Assembly: GCA_947630795.1 (NCBI GenBank)
Contig: CANRJC010000006.1
Coordinates: 38,827-102,826 of the forward strand
From: an uncultured Phascolarctobacterium sp.
GTDB lineage: Bacteria > Bacillota > Negativicutes > Acidaminococcales > Acidaminococcaceae
Length of the DNA: 64,000 bases
Reading direction: 5' to 3'
Shown: positions 1 to 9,191 of the stretch, piece after piece
Layout: the number at the start of each line of letters is the position of its first letter
How positions within the stretch are numbered: the first letter of the stretch is position 1
Notes under the pieces: generated by a model
The model's database searches: none
What the model was told of the DNA's origin: nothing
What the model saw: the letters and a program-made list of their open reading frames with translations, nothing else
Position numbers and translations under genes: made by a program

Positions 1-517
1 GACCGTAAGTGCGATGATAGGCCAGCACCAAAAGGTCTGCGGCCGCCTTGGATGCGCTGTAGGGAGAACTGGTGTGAAGAGGCGTTGCTTCCGTAAAGAA
101 AAGGTCGGGCCTGTCCAAGGGAAGATCGCCGTACACTTCATCGGTGGAGATCTGATGATAGCGGATCTTCCCGAAATGCAAACAGGTATCCAGGAGCACC
201 TGCGTCCCCAGCACATTGGTGTGTAAAAAGACGGCGGGGTCTTCGATAGAGCGGTCCACGTGGCTTTCGGCGGCAAAATTCACCACCACGTCGGGCTGCT
301 CTTCTTGAAAGAGGCGGCACACCGCCTCTCTGTCGCAGATGTCGGCCTGCACGAAGCGAAAATTTTCGTCTTGCGCCAAGCCTTTTAAATTGGCCAAGTT
401 GCCGGCATAGGTGAGCTTATCCAGACAGATGAGCCGCCAAGCGGGGTGCTTTTTGCGCAGGTGATACAAAAAATTGCTGCCGATGAAGCCTGCGCCCCCG
501 GTGACGATAACTTTCAT
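1..517 (-). CDS. rfbB: dTDP-glucose 4,6-dehydratase, N-terminal part (runs off window)
   Basis: Converts dTDP-glucose to dTDP-4-keto-6-deoxyglucose, the branch point for deoxysugars of surface polysaccharides; cytoplasmic. The visible 172 residues start MKVIVTGGAGFIGSNF, an NAD-binding Rossmann motif of extended SDR enzymes. They continue with the RmlB signatures NFAAESHVDRSI and STDEVYGD, and reach SPYSASKAA with the catalytic Tyr-x-x-x-Lys region just before the window edge. A strong AGGAGG-type site lies 6-7 bases before the ATG. The 3' half is outside the window. It belongs with the rfbA/fdtA/fdtB genes upstream on the same strand, and supplies their 4-keto substrate. Assignment is secure from motifs. 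Confidence 0.95.
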   Translation of the reverse strand, partial: MKVIVTGGAGFIGSNFLYHLRKKHPAWRLICLDKLTYAGNLANLKGLAQDENFRFVQADICDREAVCRLFQEEQPDVVVNFAAESHVDRSIEDPAVFLHTNVLGTQVLLDTCLHFGKIRYHQISTDEVYGDLPLDRPDLFFTEATPLHTSSPYSASKAAADLLVLAYHRTYG

Positions 518-660
518 AATAGTCCTCCGACCAACAGTTGTTTTAAATCAAACACTAATCTATCGATCTGCTTTTAACGAACTTTACTCAAAAATATTAT
601 CACTGATATCTGTTTTTCATTGCTATCACTTTCACTCCCCATTTTGTGCCTTTCTCGCCT

Positions 661-1233
661 TTAGGAATGATTAAAATCTCTCGCCTTCCATGCGAGCCTT
701 TTTTCGTGTAAATGCTTTTCAAATTCTTTGCATGTAACTATGTAGAGGTAACCTGAACTGCTTTTACCGCCACATATGTTGTTATCGTAACCCCCCCCTA
801 ATATTTTCGAGGTCTTCATATTTGCCCAACCGTTTTTATCATAAAACCGAATTGCTCTATGATTATTTTCATATACTGTCCACCAGATCTTTTTCAGGCG
901 CAATTCCAGAAACCCGTACTCTAAAACAGTTCTCATGCCATATGACGCATATCCTTTACCGAAAGCTTGCCTCCGCATGGCAATGGCGAACTCCGCCTCC
1001 CCATCATGAATATTCTTTAAGCTTACCGTCCCCATGTATTGGTCGCCTTCATCGGCCACGGCAAAATGATTGTCGGTCGTCTCAGCAGTTGTCCTGCTTT
1101 TTTCGATAAAATTTAAACAGTCTGCCAATGTTTTCTTTCGAAAGTCGCAAAGAAAATTTTCGGCAATCTCTTCGTCATGCATCCATTCCAGCATCAACGG
1201 CGCATCATCAACATTCAAACTTCTCAGGTGCAT
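661..1233 (-). CDS. GNAT-family N-acetyltransferase (RimJ/RimL or PseH-like)
   Basis: A 190-residue acyl-CoA-dependent N-acetyltransferase. The core reads QYMGTVSLKNI, then AFGKGYASYGMR (an acetyl-CoA pyrophosphate-binding loop of the R/Q-x-x-G-x-G/A type), then NNHRAIRFYDKNGW, which is typical of GNAT motif B. The reading frame is open nine bases further, to a TTG. The ATG at 1233 is preferred because AGGAG sits nine bases upstream of it, while it would abut the TTG. The gene lies between an FdtB-type sugar aminotransferase and rfbB. This suggests it acetylates (or acylates) the amino group of the dTDP-amino sugar, as GNAT enzymes PseH and WecD do in other pathways. A general RimJ-like role cannot be excluded. 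Confidence 0.8.
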   Translation of the reverse strand: MHLRSLNVDDAPLMLEWMHDEEIAENFLCDFRKKTLADCLNFIEKSRTTAETTDNHFAVADEGDQYMGTVSLKNIHDGEAEFAIAMRRQAFGKGYASYGMRTVLEYGFLELRLKKIWWTVYENNHRAIRFYDKNGWANMKTSKILGGGYDNNICGGKSSSGYLYIVTCKEFEKHLHEKRLAWKARDFNHS

Positions 1234-1492
1234 TACCGACAACTCCTAAATAAGCATAATTAAGATGACTATCGCTTTGTTTGGTGAAGACTTTCGGCGA
1301 TCTCATCTATGATACCCGCCTTTTTATAGTTTCAATCATTCTTTTATGCCCTATAAGTACGTCTATTTGCTTCTAAGACAGAACTCATAGGGAATCTCAT
1401 GCTCTCCAATTCAGTTTACTGCTTCTATATTGCTTTCAACTGCTTGGGGCAGACACTTTTTTTATTGTACGAAATTATTATCATACTTACGT

Positions 1493-2611
1493 CTATAAGT
1501 TGCTTGCTCCTCTAAAATCATTCAATGCTTTTACCACATATTCTGCTTCTTCATCCTTCATTCCATAATACATTGGAAGGCTTAAGACCGTTGCGCTGAT
1601 CTCCTCGGCTATCGGCAAACTGCCTTGGTGGATATGCAGATCATCATAGGCCTTTTGCAGATGGATGGGGATAGGATAATGTTTCAAAGTGCCTATACCT
1701 CTGGCACTTAAAAATTTTTCCAGCTCGTCTCTTTGGTCACAGCGAATGACAAAGACATGATAAATATGTTCAAATTCTTCGCTCGAGTCGACCGGCAACT
1801 TTATCAACGGGTTCGTGATCTCTGTCAAATATTTTTTCGCTATTCTTCTTCTGAAATCGTTCCACTTATCCAAATGCGGTAACTTCACCCGCAGGAAAGC
1901 TGCCTGCATCTCATCCAGACGGCTGTTCACACCTTGATAGATGTGGTGATATTTATAGTCGGACCCATAATTCCCCAAGGCCCGTACCTTATCGGCCAAA
2001 ACCTCATCATTAGTTGTTATGCAACCGCCATCCCCCAAAGCCCCCAAATTTTTTCCCGGGTAAAAGCTGAACCCGGCCGCATGCCCCAGAGCCCCGGCTT
2101 TTTTACCTTTATACTTTGCTCCGTGGGCCTGTGCAGCATCTTCTATTACCGTCAAGTTGTATTTTTGCGCAATTCTGTTTATTGCATCCATATCTGCGGT
2201 CCGTCCTTGCAGATGCACTGCGATTATCGCTCTGGTATGTGCGGTTATTTTTTCTTCTATATGACTAGGATCGATATTATATGTCCCAATCTCCGGCTCT
2301 GCAAAAATAGGCAAGGCCCCGGTGTAAGACACTGCCAGCGCCGTAGCAATATAAGTATTGGACGGCACCAGCACTTCGTCGCCCGTCTTAATCTCAAGCG
2401 CTTTAAGCACCAAATACAAAGCATCCAATCCGGAGGCGACACCGACACAATATTTGACTCCGCAATAGTTAGCAAATTCCTCTTCGAATCTATGGCACTC
2501 CTCCCCTTGAATAAAGCGGCCTGCTTCCAAAACCTTTTTGTAGGAAGCGTCCATCTCAGCTCTTATTTCATTGTGCATCGGCGAAAAAGTGGCAAACGGT
2601 ACTTTCATCAT
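1493..2611 (-). CDS. fdtB: dTDP-3-keto-6-deoxyhexose aminotransferase (DegT/DnrJ/EryC1 family, FdtB/QdtB-like)
   Basis: PLP-dependent sugar aminotransferase of 372 residues. It would convert the dTDP-3-keto-6-deoxyhexose made by the upstream isomerase into the 3-amino sugar, with glutamate as donor. Visible motifs are [14 protein letters not shown] near residue 60, [11 protein letters not shown] with the PLP-contacting Asp158 and Gln161, and [14 protein letters not shown] with the Schiff-base Lys187. Length is normal for the family. The start codon overlaps the stop of the upstream isomerase gene by four bases (ATGA), so the two are translationally coupled. The pairing with an FdtA-type cupin isomerase points to Fuc3N or Qui3N rather than a 4-amino sugar; which epimer is made cannot be read from sequence. 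Confidence 0.9.
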   Translation of the reverse strand: MMKVPFATFSPMHNEIRAEMDASYKKVLEAGRFIQGEECHRFEEEFANYCGVKYCVGVASGLDALYLVLKALEIKTGDEVLVPSNTYIATALAVSYTGALPIFAEPEIGTYNIDPSHIEEKITAHTRAIIAVHLQGRTADMDAINRIAQKYNLTVIEDAAQAHGAKYKGKKAGALGHAAGFSFYPGKNLGALGDGGCITTNDEVLADKVRALGNYGSDYKYHHIYQGVNSRLDEMQAAFLRVKLPHLDKWNDFRRRIAKKYLTEITNPLIKLPVDSSEEFEHIYHVFVIRCDQRDELEKFLSARGIGTLKHYPIPIHLQKAYDDLHIHQGSLPIAEEISATVLSLPMYYGMKDEEAEYVVKALNDFRGASNL

Positions 2612-3027
2612 TTCTTTTCTCCCATGGGTGCATTGTTTATATAAGCCAAAAATTCGTCATAATTTCTTATATAATCCCTCTCGTCATATAGCTCGGACGC
2701 CAATACCAGCAACACAGCATCTGGAGAAAAATCAAACATCTCCCTCCACATGTTGCTTGCCACATACAAGCCCTCGTAAGGCCTTTCCAAAGGGATGATC
2801 TTGCTTTCCTGCCCATTATCCAGCCTTATTTTGCAACTGCCGTGGATACATATTATGATTTGCTCTAAACTTTTATGAGCATGATAGCCTCGCACCACTC
2901 CCTTGAGAGTGGCGTACAAATAGTAGACCCTCTTGATCTTGAAGGGGATATCTTTAAGTTCTTCCAAAGCCACCAACTGGCCGCGTTCATCCCCATGCGG
3001 TTGGAAAACATATTTTACTACTTGCAT
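2608..3027 (-). CDS. fdtA: dTDP-4-keto-6-deoxyglucose 3,4-ketoisomerase (FdtA/QdtA, WxcM-like cupin)
   Basis: Small cupin enzyme of 139 residues that moves the keto group from C4 to C3 of dTDP-4-keto-6-deoxyglucose, the step before 3-transamination. Family marks are an early RGQLVALEE segment and [13 protein letters not shown] with the paired histidines of the active site. A later stretch, [18 protein letters not shown], matches the conserved W/E-rich half of the FdtA/WxcM family. A good GAGGTGA site precedes the ATG. It sits between rfbA (nine-base gap) and the aminotransferase (four-base overlap). FdtA and QdtA give different C4 epimers and cannot be told apart here. Confidence 0.9.
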   Translation of the reverse strand: MQVVKYVFQPHGDERGQLVALEELKDIPFKIKRVYYLYATLKGVVRGYHAHKSLEQIIICIHGSCKIRLDNGQESKIIPLERPYEGLYVASNMWREMFDFSPDAVLLVLASELYDERDYIRNYDEFLAYINNAPMGEKK

Positions 3028-3036
3028 AAGTTCACC

Positions 3037-3945
3037 TCATATAGTTCGATCGGAAATTTTTGTAAAGTACAATTCGTTATCGGCGACACGTTTAAGATGC
3101 TCCCCATATGGTGATTTCCCATATTTTAGAGCAGACTCGAGAAGCTGTTCTTTAGTAATCCATTTGGCATAATAGGCTACCTCTTCAGGTGCGGCGATGA
3201 CCATGCCCTGCCTATTTTGAATGATCTGCACAAAAGATGCAGCTTCCATCAAACTGTCCATGGTCCCCGTATCGAGCCAGGCAAAGCCCCTACCTAATAT
3301 CTGTACTCGCAATTTCTTCTTTTCCAAATAGAGCCTGTTCAGATCTGTGATTTCTAACTCTCCTCTGGTAGAAGGTTTAACTTGCTTAGCCAGATCTACC
3401 ACGCTTTCGTCATAAAAGTAAAGGCCGGTGATACAATAATTGGATTTAGGGCTTGCAGGTTTTTCTTCCACCGATAAAACATTCATATTTTTATCGAATT
3501 CGACGATACCGAACCGTTCCGGATCTTTTACGTAATAGCCGAATATAGTTGCATACCCGTCATCAGCATTGTGAACAGCCTCAGCCAAGTTTTTTCTGAA
3601 CCAGCCACCGTAAAATATGTTGTCGCCTAAGATTAAGGCGCATTTATCCCCATTAATGAATTCTTCACCTAGCAAAAATGCCTGCGCCAATCCATCCGGA
3701 TGATGCTGCACTGTATAGGATAAATTCAGCCCGAAGTCAGCACCGCTTCCCAATAAACGTTCGAATCTGGGTGTATCTTCCGGCGTCGAAATGATCAGAA
3801 TATCCCTTATTCCTGCTAACATCAAAGTTGTCAGAGGATAATAGATCATCGGTTTATCATATACAGGCAAAAGCTGCTTTGAAGTGACCTTTGTCAAAGG
3901 ATACAGCCGTGTGCCGGCTCCTCCGGCCAAAATGATACCCTTCAT
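3037..3945 (-). CDS. rfbA: glucose-1-phosphate thymidylyltransferase
   Basis: Makes dTDP-glucose from dTTP and glucose-1-phosphate, the first committed step for the deoxysugar of this operon. The 302-residue protein opens [18 protein letters not shown], the nucleotide-binding loop of RmlA. It keeps [27 protein letters not shown] (metal-binding Asp), [12 protein letters not shown] and [17 protein letters not shown]. It reads as full length. It follows a glycosyltransferase by four bases and precedes fdtA by nine, so all four are in one operon. Confidence 0.97.
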   Translation of the reverse strand: MKGIILAGGAGTRLYPLTKVTSKQLLPVYDKPMIYYPLTTLMLAGIRDILIISTPEDTPRFERLLGSGADFGLNLSYTVQHHPDGLAQAFLLGEEFINGDKCALILGDNIFYGGWFRKNLAEAVHNADDGYATIFGYYVKDPERFGIVEFDKNMNVLSVEEKPASPKSNYCITGLYFYDESVVDLAKQVKPSTRGELEITDLNRLYLEKKKLRVQILGRGFAWLDTGTMDSLMEAASFVQIIQNRQGMVIAAPEEVAYYAKWITKEQLLESALKYGKSPYGEHLKRVADNELYFTKISDRTI

Positions 3946-3949
3946 TTCT

Positions 3950-4903
3950 TCACTTATCCTGCGCTTTCACATATGCTTCAACTCTGCTGTTCAAGAAATC
4001 TAAATATGCCTTGGCTTCCGTTTTTGCCAAACTCATATTGGCGTTATACTCTTTTATCCTAGCATTGGCGAAAAAATCTATACGATCGAGCTTTTTTACT
4101 ATAGATCTTTTCCACTTATATAGCCAGTACTCTGGATATTTGCCCTTCAAAATGAAAATCTCTTTTTGAACTTTGGCATCATCCTGCAAAAAAGCTTCCC
4201 GCTTAGGATGTTTCTTATTTGTAGATATTCCGCTACCCAATCTATACAAAATATAGGGTTTCGTGCTCATACCTACTCGTGTACCTCCTTTGTTGATAAA
4301 ATAGTTCCACATAGCCTGATCTTCTATCCAAGAATATGGAGCTAATTCCGTGAAAAGCCCCTCGTCGACGAGTTCGGCAGCATAAAACACTCCCGGGGCA
4401 TCAATGCTGTTACCGTTCTTGATTCTCCAACGTAAAAATTCCTTCAGCTCATTTCCGTCTGTTTTTTTCAGCAACCATCTGTAGTCGAATTCTCTAAATG
4501 CAGAAAAGTTACCGTAACGGTCGAATGATAAAACTGGTGTGATCATAAAATTGTAGTGCGAACCCATAACATCAAAAATATTATTTTTGTAGTAAATATC
4601 ATCCCCCTCCAATACTTTGTACCACTTAGTCTTTGCATTGCGCAGGGCAGTGATGTGGTTTCTTACAATCCCTTCGTTTTTTCCCTTCGTCAAAATATTT
4701 ATGGAGCTAAACAGTTCACGATTATATCGGGTCCAGTCTCTGACAACAGCGACCGTGTTGTCGGTGCTGCAATCATCGGATAAAATGAAATGACAGTCAC
4801 GAGAACATCCGTAATGTTCGATTTGATATTTGATGCTTTCAAGATGCTGTAAAACATAATCCTGTTGATTATAAGAACACATTATAAAGGTAACATTTTC
4901 CAT
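3950..4903 (-). CDS. family 2 glycosyltransferase
   Basis: A 317-residue GT-A fold inverting glycosyltransferase, first gene of the surface-sugar operon. The start [16 protein letters not shown] is the classic GT2 N-terminus. [11 protein letters not shown] gives the nucleotide-binding acidic loop, and [12 protein letters not shown] the metal-binding DxD-like triad region. [12 protein letters not shown] provides an ED motif where the catalytic base normally lies. There is no membrane segment, so it should act at the cytoplasmic face. A clear GAGGAGA site precedes the ATG. The neighbours suggest it adds the operon's amino sugar or a nearby residue of an O-antigen or capsule; the acceptor is unknown. 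Confidence 0.85.
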   Translation of the reverse strand: MENVTFIMCSYNQQDYVLQHLESIKYQIEHYGCSRDCHFILSDDCSTDNTVAVVRDWTRYNRELFSSINILTKGKNEGIVRNHITALRNAKTKWYKVLEGDDIYYKNNIFDVMGSHYNFMITPVLSFDRYGNFSAFREFDYRWLLKKTDGNELKEFLRWRIKNGNSIDAPGVFYAAELVDEGLFTELAPYSWIEDQAMWNYFINKGGTRVGMSTKPYILYRLGSGISTNKKHPKREAFLQDDAKVQKEIFILKGKYPEYWLYKWKRSIVKKLDRIDFFANARIKEYNANMSLAKTEAKAYLDFLNSRVEAYVKAQDK

Positions 4904-5279
4904 ATATAACTCTCCTCAAATGCTCATAGTAAAATCATAATTAACTTTTTATTTCTTTTCTTTAAAGATTTCAAAACTCTCAACATTTTTAGTATTTTCT
5001 GCATATTCCTGTCCAAGGCGAGTAATTTTTTTATCAATCAAACAAACTTCTAGCTATCCCACCACTTGCTTCACTTTTCATTGTATCATGCCAAGAATTC
5101 CCCGGCAATAGGCACACCTTCTATAACATCCGCTCTTTACCTATACAGACGAGAGATGTTAAATCGCACATAATGCTGCTAAAAAGTCTCACTTATAATG
5201 AAAATGTTGATACCAATATTACTTACAAGATTTTATAAATTGATATAACCATGAAAAGAAATCACAATTTGCCAATGCC
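4904..5279. other. AT-rich intergenic region between surface-sugar operon and envelope block
   Basis: No gene is supported here. The stretch is clearly more AT-rich than its flanks. It holds the ribosome-binding site of the glycosyltransferase gene at its left end. No convincing sigma-70 promoter pair, terminator or RNA gene was found, although a promoter for the leftward operon is expected in it. Confidence 0.5.
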
Positions 5280-6563
5280 CTACAAATTCCCTATCAGCCG
5301 CAAATAAAATTCGTCGCCGCCGTAAACGCCCTCCAAACTGAGGAACTCGTGCACCCGATAGCGCACTCCGTATTCGTTGCGGTCGTTGCGGGAGAAATGC
5401 TGAGCTCTCAGTATCCACTTCGGCCCCAGACCGTATTCCAATTTATAAACATTATCCCCGGTGGGCGTGCGCCGCATGTAGCTCCAGCTGCTCTTCCCCC
5501 ACAGCCGGGCATAGCCCAAGCCGTAGCGCCAGTGCACCTCATCCAACGTGACCTCCGCTTCCCCGAAGATCTCGTCCTCCGGTCCTATCATTTTGCCCAA
5601 ATGAGCCTTGCCGGAAAGATTTTCATTTTCTCTTCCTATATCGCCGTAACCTTCGAAGTAAAGCCTGTACTCTTTGGAATTCATCAACAGCTCCACGTCT
5701 AAAGTGCTGCCCGGAGTCAATTTCACAGTGGGAGTGAGGCCGTAATCTTTTACCTCTCTTTCTTTGAGCAACGCTCCCAACAGTTGCTCTTCCAACTCTT
5801 CTTTATGCTGTTTTATGTAGTCTACCGGCAAGCCTCTGAACCTGTCGCAGTACTGCCGATATTTATACTTCAACTCCATCAGCATGATGTTGGGGATGGA
5901 CTGACTGCGCATTTCGTACCTGATATCGCTCACCAGCGGTCCCAGCGGATAGATGATCACCTGTACCGCAGTCTTCTCTCCGTCCTGTGTGAGGTCCACA
6001 GCCGCCTTGAATTCCGGCAACTGTGCTTCCACCTCTTCCCGCACCAAACGGCGCAAGATGCCGCCGGCCCAATCTCCCACATCGCGGGAAGCTCCGTTGA
6101 TCGTGGCAGCCAACCGTTGCCGCAGGCCGGGCAGTTTTTGCTCTAAAAGAGCAGCTACTTCTCCGTCCAAACCGGAGAAGCGTATGTCGATATCTGCGTC
6201 GGCGATGACACCGCTCCACGGGCGCAAATAAAAAACCAGCTGCGCCCCGGGCTCGACATTCAATTCTACCGCTGCGGTCTCGTAACCGCTGAATACTCTG
6301 TCGGCTATCTCCCTGAAGAGAGCCTGATAAGCTTCTCTCTCACCGGCCACGGCGTCCGTCTCTTTATCCAACAGCAACTGCTGCGCCACTATCTCCATGC
6401 TGCCGGCCATCTTCGCCAAAAGAGGAGCGCTGGTGCCGCCGTTGGCATCGTACACCTCTACGTCTACTCTTTCTATAGATCGTGAAAAAAGAGGCTGCAA
6501 TGGCAGCACTAAATTGATGATGCCTACCATTGCAGCCGCACGGACTAAGCTGAAAGTTCCCAT
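5280..6563 (-). CDS. BamA-linked envelope protein, predicted outer-membrane or periplasmic
   Basis: A 427-residue protein that I cannot assign to a named family. A hydrophobic N-terminal segment (about residues 5-25) resembles a signal sequence. A helical middle follows. The last 110 residues alternate polar and aromatic or aliphatic residues (EYRLYFEGYGDIG, WRYGLGYARLWGKSSWSYM, EFLSLEGVYGGDEFYLRLI), as short beta-hairpins of an outer-membrane barrel or scaffold do. It ends in Leu rather than the usual aromatic. It lies 43 bases after bamA on the same strand, so it is probably co-transcribed. The context suggests outer-membrane assembly. An AAGGAGAG site supports the chosen start. Confidence 0.6.
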   Translation of the reverse strand: MGTFSLVRAAAMVGIINLVLPLQPLFSRSIERVDVEVYDANGGTSAPLLAKMAGSMEIVAQQLLLDKETDAVAGEREAYQALFREIADRVFSGYETAAVELNVEPGAQLVFYLRPWSGVIADADIDIRFSGLDGEVAALLEQKLPGLRQRLAATINGASRDVGDWAGGILRRLVREEVEAQLPEFKAAVDLTQDGEKTAVQVIIYPLGPLVSDIRYEMRSQSIPNIMLMELKYKYRQYCDRFRGLPVDYIKQHKEELEEQLLGALLKEREVKDYGLTPTVKLTPGSTLDVELLMNSKEYRLYFEGYGDIGRENENLSGKAHLGKMIGPEDEIFGEAEVTLDEVHWRYGLGYARLWGKSSWSYMRRTPTGDNVYKLEYGLGPKWILRAQHFSRNDRNEYGVRYRVHEFLSLEGVYGGDEFYLRLIGNL

Positions 6564-6606
6564 TCCATAGCTCTCCTTCGTTCGGCAAAGTCAAACCTCT
6601 ACCGCT

Positions 6607-9165
6607 TTAGAACTGGCCGCCGAAGCTGAAATGGAACTTGCCTCCCTCATCGCCGACGCCGTAATCCAATTTGATGGGACCCAAGGGGGAATTTACTCTG
6701 ACGCCCACGCCCACGCTGCTCTTGACGAGCCCCATGTCGAAGTCGTCCTGGAAGCGTTTATCCCAGGCATAACCGTTGTCGTTGAACAACACGCCCTGCA
6801 CCCGCTTCACGATGGGGAAGCGGTACTCCAAGGTGGCCTTCACCATGCTGTTGCCTCTGAACTGATCGTCTTCGTAGCCTCTCAGGGTGTCGCTGCCACC
6901 CATACGGAAGCGCTGGGACAAAGGCATATCGCCCTTGGCAAAGCCGGCCGCCAAATTGAGCGCCCACACTGTCTGACCGCCGCCGCGATAATAATAGCGC
7001 CAGTCGGCGGAAAGTTTGGTGAAATCGAAGTCGCCGCCCATGAAACCGGCATGCTCGATGCTGTAGCTGGTGCGCTTGCCTTCATGAGGATCGTAGATAT
7101 TGTCGCGAGAATCGTACACTCTGCCCACAGTGATGGAGCGGGTAGTGCCGAAATTTTCCTTGCGGCGGGCTTCGGCGGTGGCAGGCTCGTAGGGACGTCG
7201 CTTGCTGTCGTAACTGCTCTCGTAGTACTGAGTGATGCCTTCGTAGCCGTCGGCCACGCCTTTGTAGATGTCCTGCCTATTTTTCAAAACAATGTAGTTG
7301 GAGATGAAATCGTTGTTCGTCTTCCGGCTCAAGGTCAATTCTTGGCCGCGGCGCTTTTTGTCGTAACGGGCGATGCGGTCGTCGTCTATGTTGTAATCTT
7401 CATACTCGTTGGTGATATCGTAAAGATTGATGGTACCGGTGGTCTCTTTACTGTCCAGCCAAGGCCGGGTGTAGCTGAAGTCGTAGTTGCGGTTGTCTTC
7501 GCCGCCGAACTCCCAGCGTATGTTGACCCTGTCGCCGATACCTCTGAAGTTTTTATCGCCCACGGAGATCATGCCGATGAAGCCGTCCGCATGGCTATAG
7601 CCGGCACCGATGCCGAAGGTACCGGTATTCATCTCGACTACGGAGATCTCCACCTCGACCGCATTGGGCTCACGCCCGGGGTTGAGCCTTACATTCACGT
7701 CTTCAAAATAACCCAAATTGTAGATACGCTGCATGCTGCGGCGGGCGTCTTTGGCGTTGAAAGGCCGACCCACTTTCAGGCGCATCTCCCGGGTGATGAC
7801 GTAGTCTTTGCACTTTACGTTGCCTTTGGTTTTGAACCCTTCCACCAAACCTTCGTTAACGGTGATGCTCAGGATGCCGTCCGGGTTCATGTGCACATCG
7901 GTCACCCTAGCCAAAATATAACCTTGGGACCTGTAGGCTTCCTGCAGATCCTGCACGCACTGATTGATCTCCCGCAGATTGGCGATACGACCTTCGTCCA
8001 GATCGAAATAAGCCGCCGCAGGTTTATCCAACTTGACCGAGCTGCCTTCTACGTCGACCCCTTTATAGACGGGATTCTCCAGCACATGGTAAACTACTTG
8101 AACGCCTTCCGGAACTTTGACGAATTCAGGTCTCAGGTCGTAGAAATAACCGAGGCCGTAAATAGCGCTCAGATCTTCGCTCAGCCCCTGCTCCGTGAGA
8201 GGGGTGCCCGCTTTCGTCTTTAAAACGGCCAGCACTTCTTCCGCAGGGACCAGTTTATTTCCTTCAACTATTTGCTTGGCGATCAAAAGGCCTTGGTAAG
8301 GAGCTATGGGATCCTCTGCTCCTTCAGCCCGCGCAGGGGCATGATATTGCAATTCATCATGCTGTGCGGCTGCGGGCCCCAATCCGCTGCCTAAAGGCGG
8401 CTGCATGGAACCGTCGTCAGGCTGGTTGGAATTTTCTTTTTTGCCGGTAGAACCTATCACATAGACCTGACTGTAACTTTCGTTGTCCTGCTGCCGAGGC
8501 GCCTCTGCCTCGCTCCTTTCTCCGGCGCCCTTGCGGGTCATGATCTGATGAGTTCCGGCCCCCTGCCCTGCTTCAGTCGCTCCTTCGTAGGCTGCGGCCT
8601 GCTCTCTTGCTTCTTCCTGTCGGGGACTTTGCTCTTCACCCTCGTGTTTGGTCATGATCTGAGTGGCTTCGCCTGTTCCTCTGTTGGTCTGGCCGATGAC
8701 GTACACTTGATCGTATTTCTGCCCCTTCTTCCGCTTGGGCAGCTGTTGTTTTCCTTTTCCCTTCTTAACTTTGACCTGAGACTTATCTTTGCCCTGGCCG
8801 ATGACGTACACCTGATCGTATTGCTTCTTGCCCTTCTTGTTGGTCATGATCTGGTGCGATCTTACTTCTTCCCTCTCATCGGCGGGATTTTTGGGATCGG
8901 CGCTGTTCTCTTTCTTATCCGCATTGGTCTCGCCGATGACGTAAACATACTTGCCGTTTTTTCCTCTGGCTTTTTTGTCGGCCTTCTCTGCCGCCTTGCG
9001 CAATTTGACGGGAATGAATTCTCCGTTGCGCACATAAGTGTTGCTGGTACGGCTGTCCTTAGCCGATGCCGCCGCTGCATATGCATTGGGAACAAACAGC
9101 GACGCGGTCAAGACCGCTGCGCTCAATCCTATGGTTATGGAACCGGCCAAACCCCGCTTTTTCAA
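6607..9165 (-). CDS. bamA: outer-membrane protein assembly factor BamA (Omp85) with repeat-rich N-terminal extension
   Basis: Central insertase for outer-membrane beta-barrel proteins; 852 residues. Residues 1-30 form a signal peptide ending AYA. Residues 45-285 are a low-complexity Lys/Glu/Gln-rich stretch holding four copies of (Q/Y)VYVIG and three of (H/T)QIMT. POTRA-like units follow from about 290 to 520; three are visible, as expected in Negativicutes, against five in Proteobacteria. The rest is the 16-strand barrel, with the Omp85 loop-6 motif RGY at residue 762 and a final Phe. The extension is roughly 240 residues longer than a plain BamA needs. The gene lies in a tamB-sigma-membrane protein-bamA series on one strand. 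Confidence 0.93.
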   Translation of the reverse strand: MKKRGLAGSITIGLSAAVLTASLFVPNAYAAAASAKDSRTSNTYVRNGEFIPVKLRKAAEKADKKARGKNGKYVYVIGETNADKKENSADPKNPADEREEVRSHQIMTNKKGKKQYDQVYVIGQGKDKSQVKVKKGKGKQQLPKRKKGQKYDQVYVIGQTNRGTGEATQIMTKHEGEEQSPRQEEAREQAAAYEGATEAGQGAGTHQIMTRKGAGERSEAEAPRQQDNESYSQVYVIGSTGKKENSNQPDDGSMQPPLGSGLGPAAAQHDELQYHAPARAEGAEDPIAPYQGLLIAKQIVEGNKLVPAEEVLAVLKTKAGTPLTEQGLSEDLSAIYGLGYFYDLRPEFVKVPEGVQVVYHVLENPVYKGVDVEGSSVKLDKPAAAYFDLDEGRIANLREINQCVQDLQEAYRSQGYILARVTDVHMNPDGILSITVNEGLVEGFKTKGNVKCKDYVITREMRLKVGRPFNAKDARRSMQRIYNLGYFEDVNVRLNPGREPNAVEVEISVVEMNTGTFGIGAGYSHADGFIGMISVGDKNFRGIGDRVNIRWEFGGEDNRNYDFSYTRPWLDSKETTGTINLYDITNEYEDYNIDDDRIARYDKKRRGQELTLSRKTNNDFISNYIVLKNRQDIYKGVADGYEGITQYYESSYDSKRRPYEPATAEARRKENFGTTRSITVGRVYDSRDNIYDPHEGKRTSYSIEHAGFMGGDFDFTKLSADWRYYYRGGGQTVWALNLAAGFAKGDMPLSQRFRMGGSDTLRGYEDDQFRGNSMVKATLEYRFPIVKRVQGVLFNDNGYAWDKRFQDDFDMGLVKSSVGVGVRVNSPLGPIKLDYGVGDEGGKFHFSFGGQF
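8452..8949 (-). repeat. in-frame VYVIG / QIMT repeats in the bamA N-terminal region
   Basis: Within the bamA reading frame, the pentapeptide VYVIG occurs at residues 74-78, 119-123, 154-158 and 234-238. QIMT occurs at 105-108, 169-172 and 207-210. The order is Y-Q-Y-Y-Q-Q-Y, with spacers rich in Lys, Gly, Glu and Gln. The DNA repeats as well: on the plus strand GCCGATGACGTA recurs near 8690, 8800 and 8935, and GGTCATGATCTG near 8535, 8650 and 8845. This points to duplication of a unit of about 100-120 bases with later drift. Confidence 0.85.
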
Positions 9166-9191
9166 GATACTTTCCTCCTGTCAAACATCTC

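Noticed and set aside
5127..5160. Imperfect inverted repeat AACATC...GATGTT in the 4904-5279 gap
   Set aside because: Short arms with a bulge and a long loop in AT-rich DNA; not better than chance and no T-run follows.
6631..8223. A 530-codon open frame on the plus strand opposite bamA
   Set aside because: It is a mirror frame of a clear BamA coding sequence, has no family resemblance or ribosome-binding site, and arises from the codon bias of the true gene.
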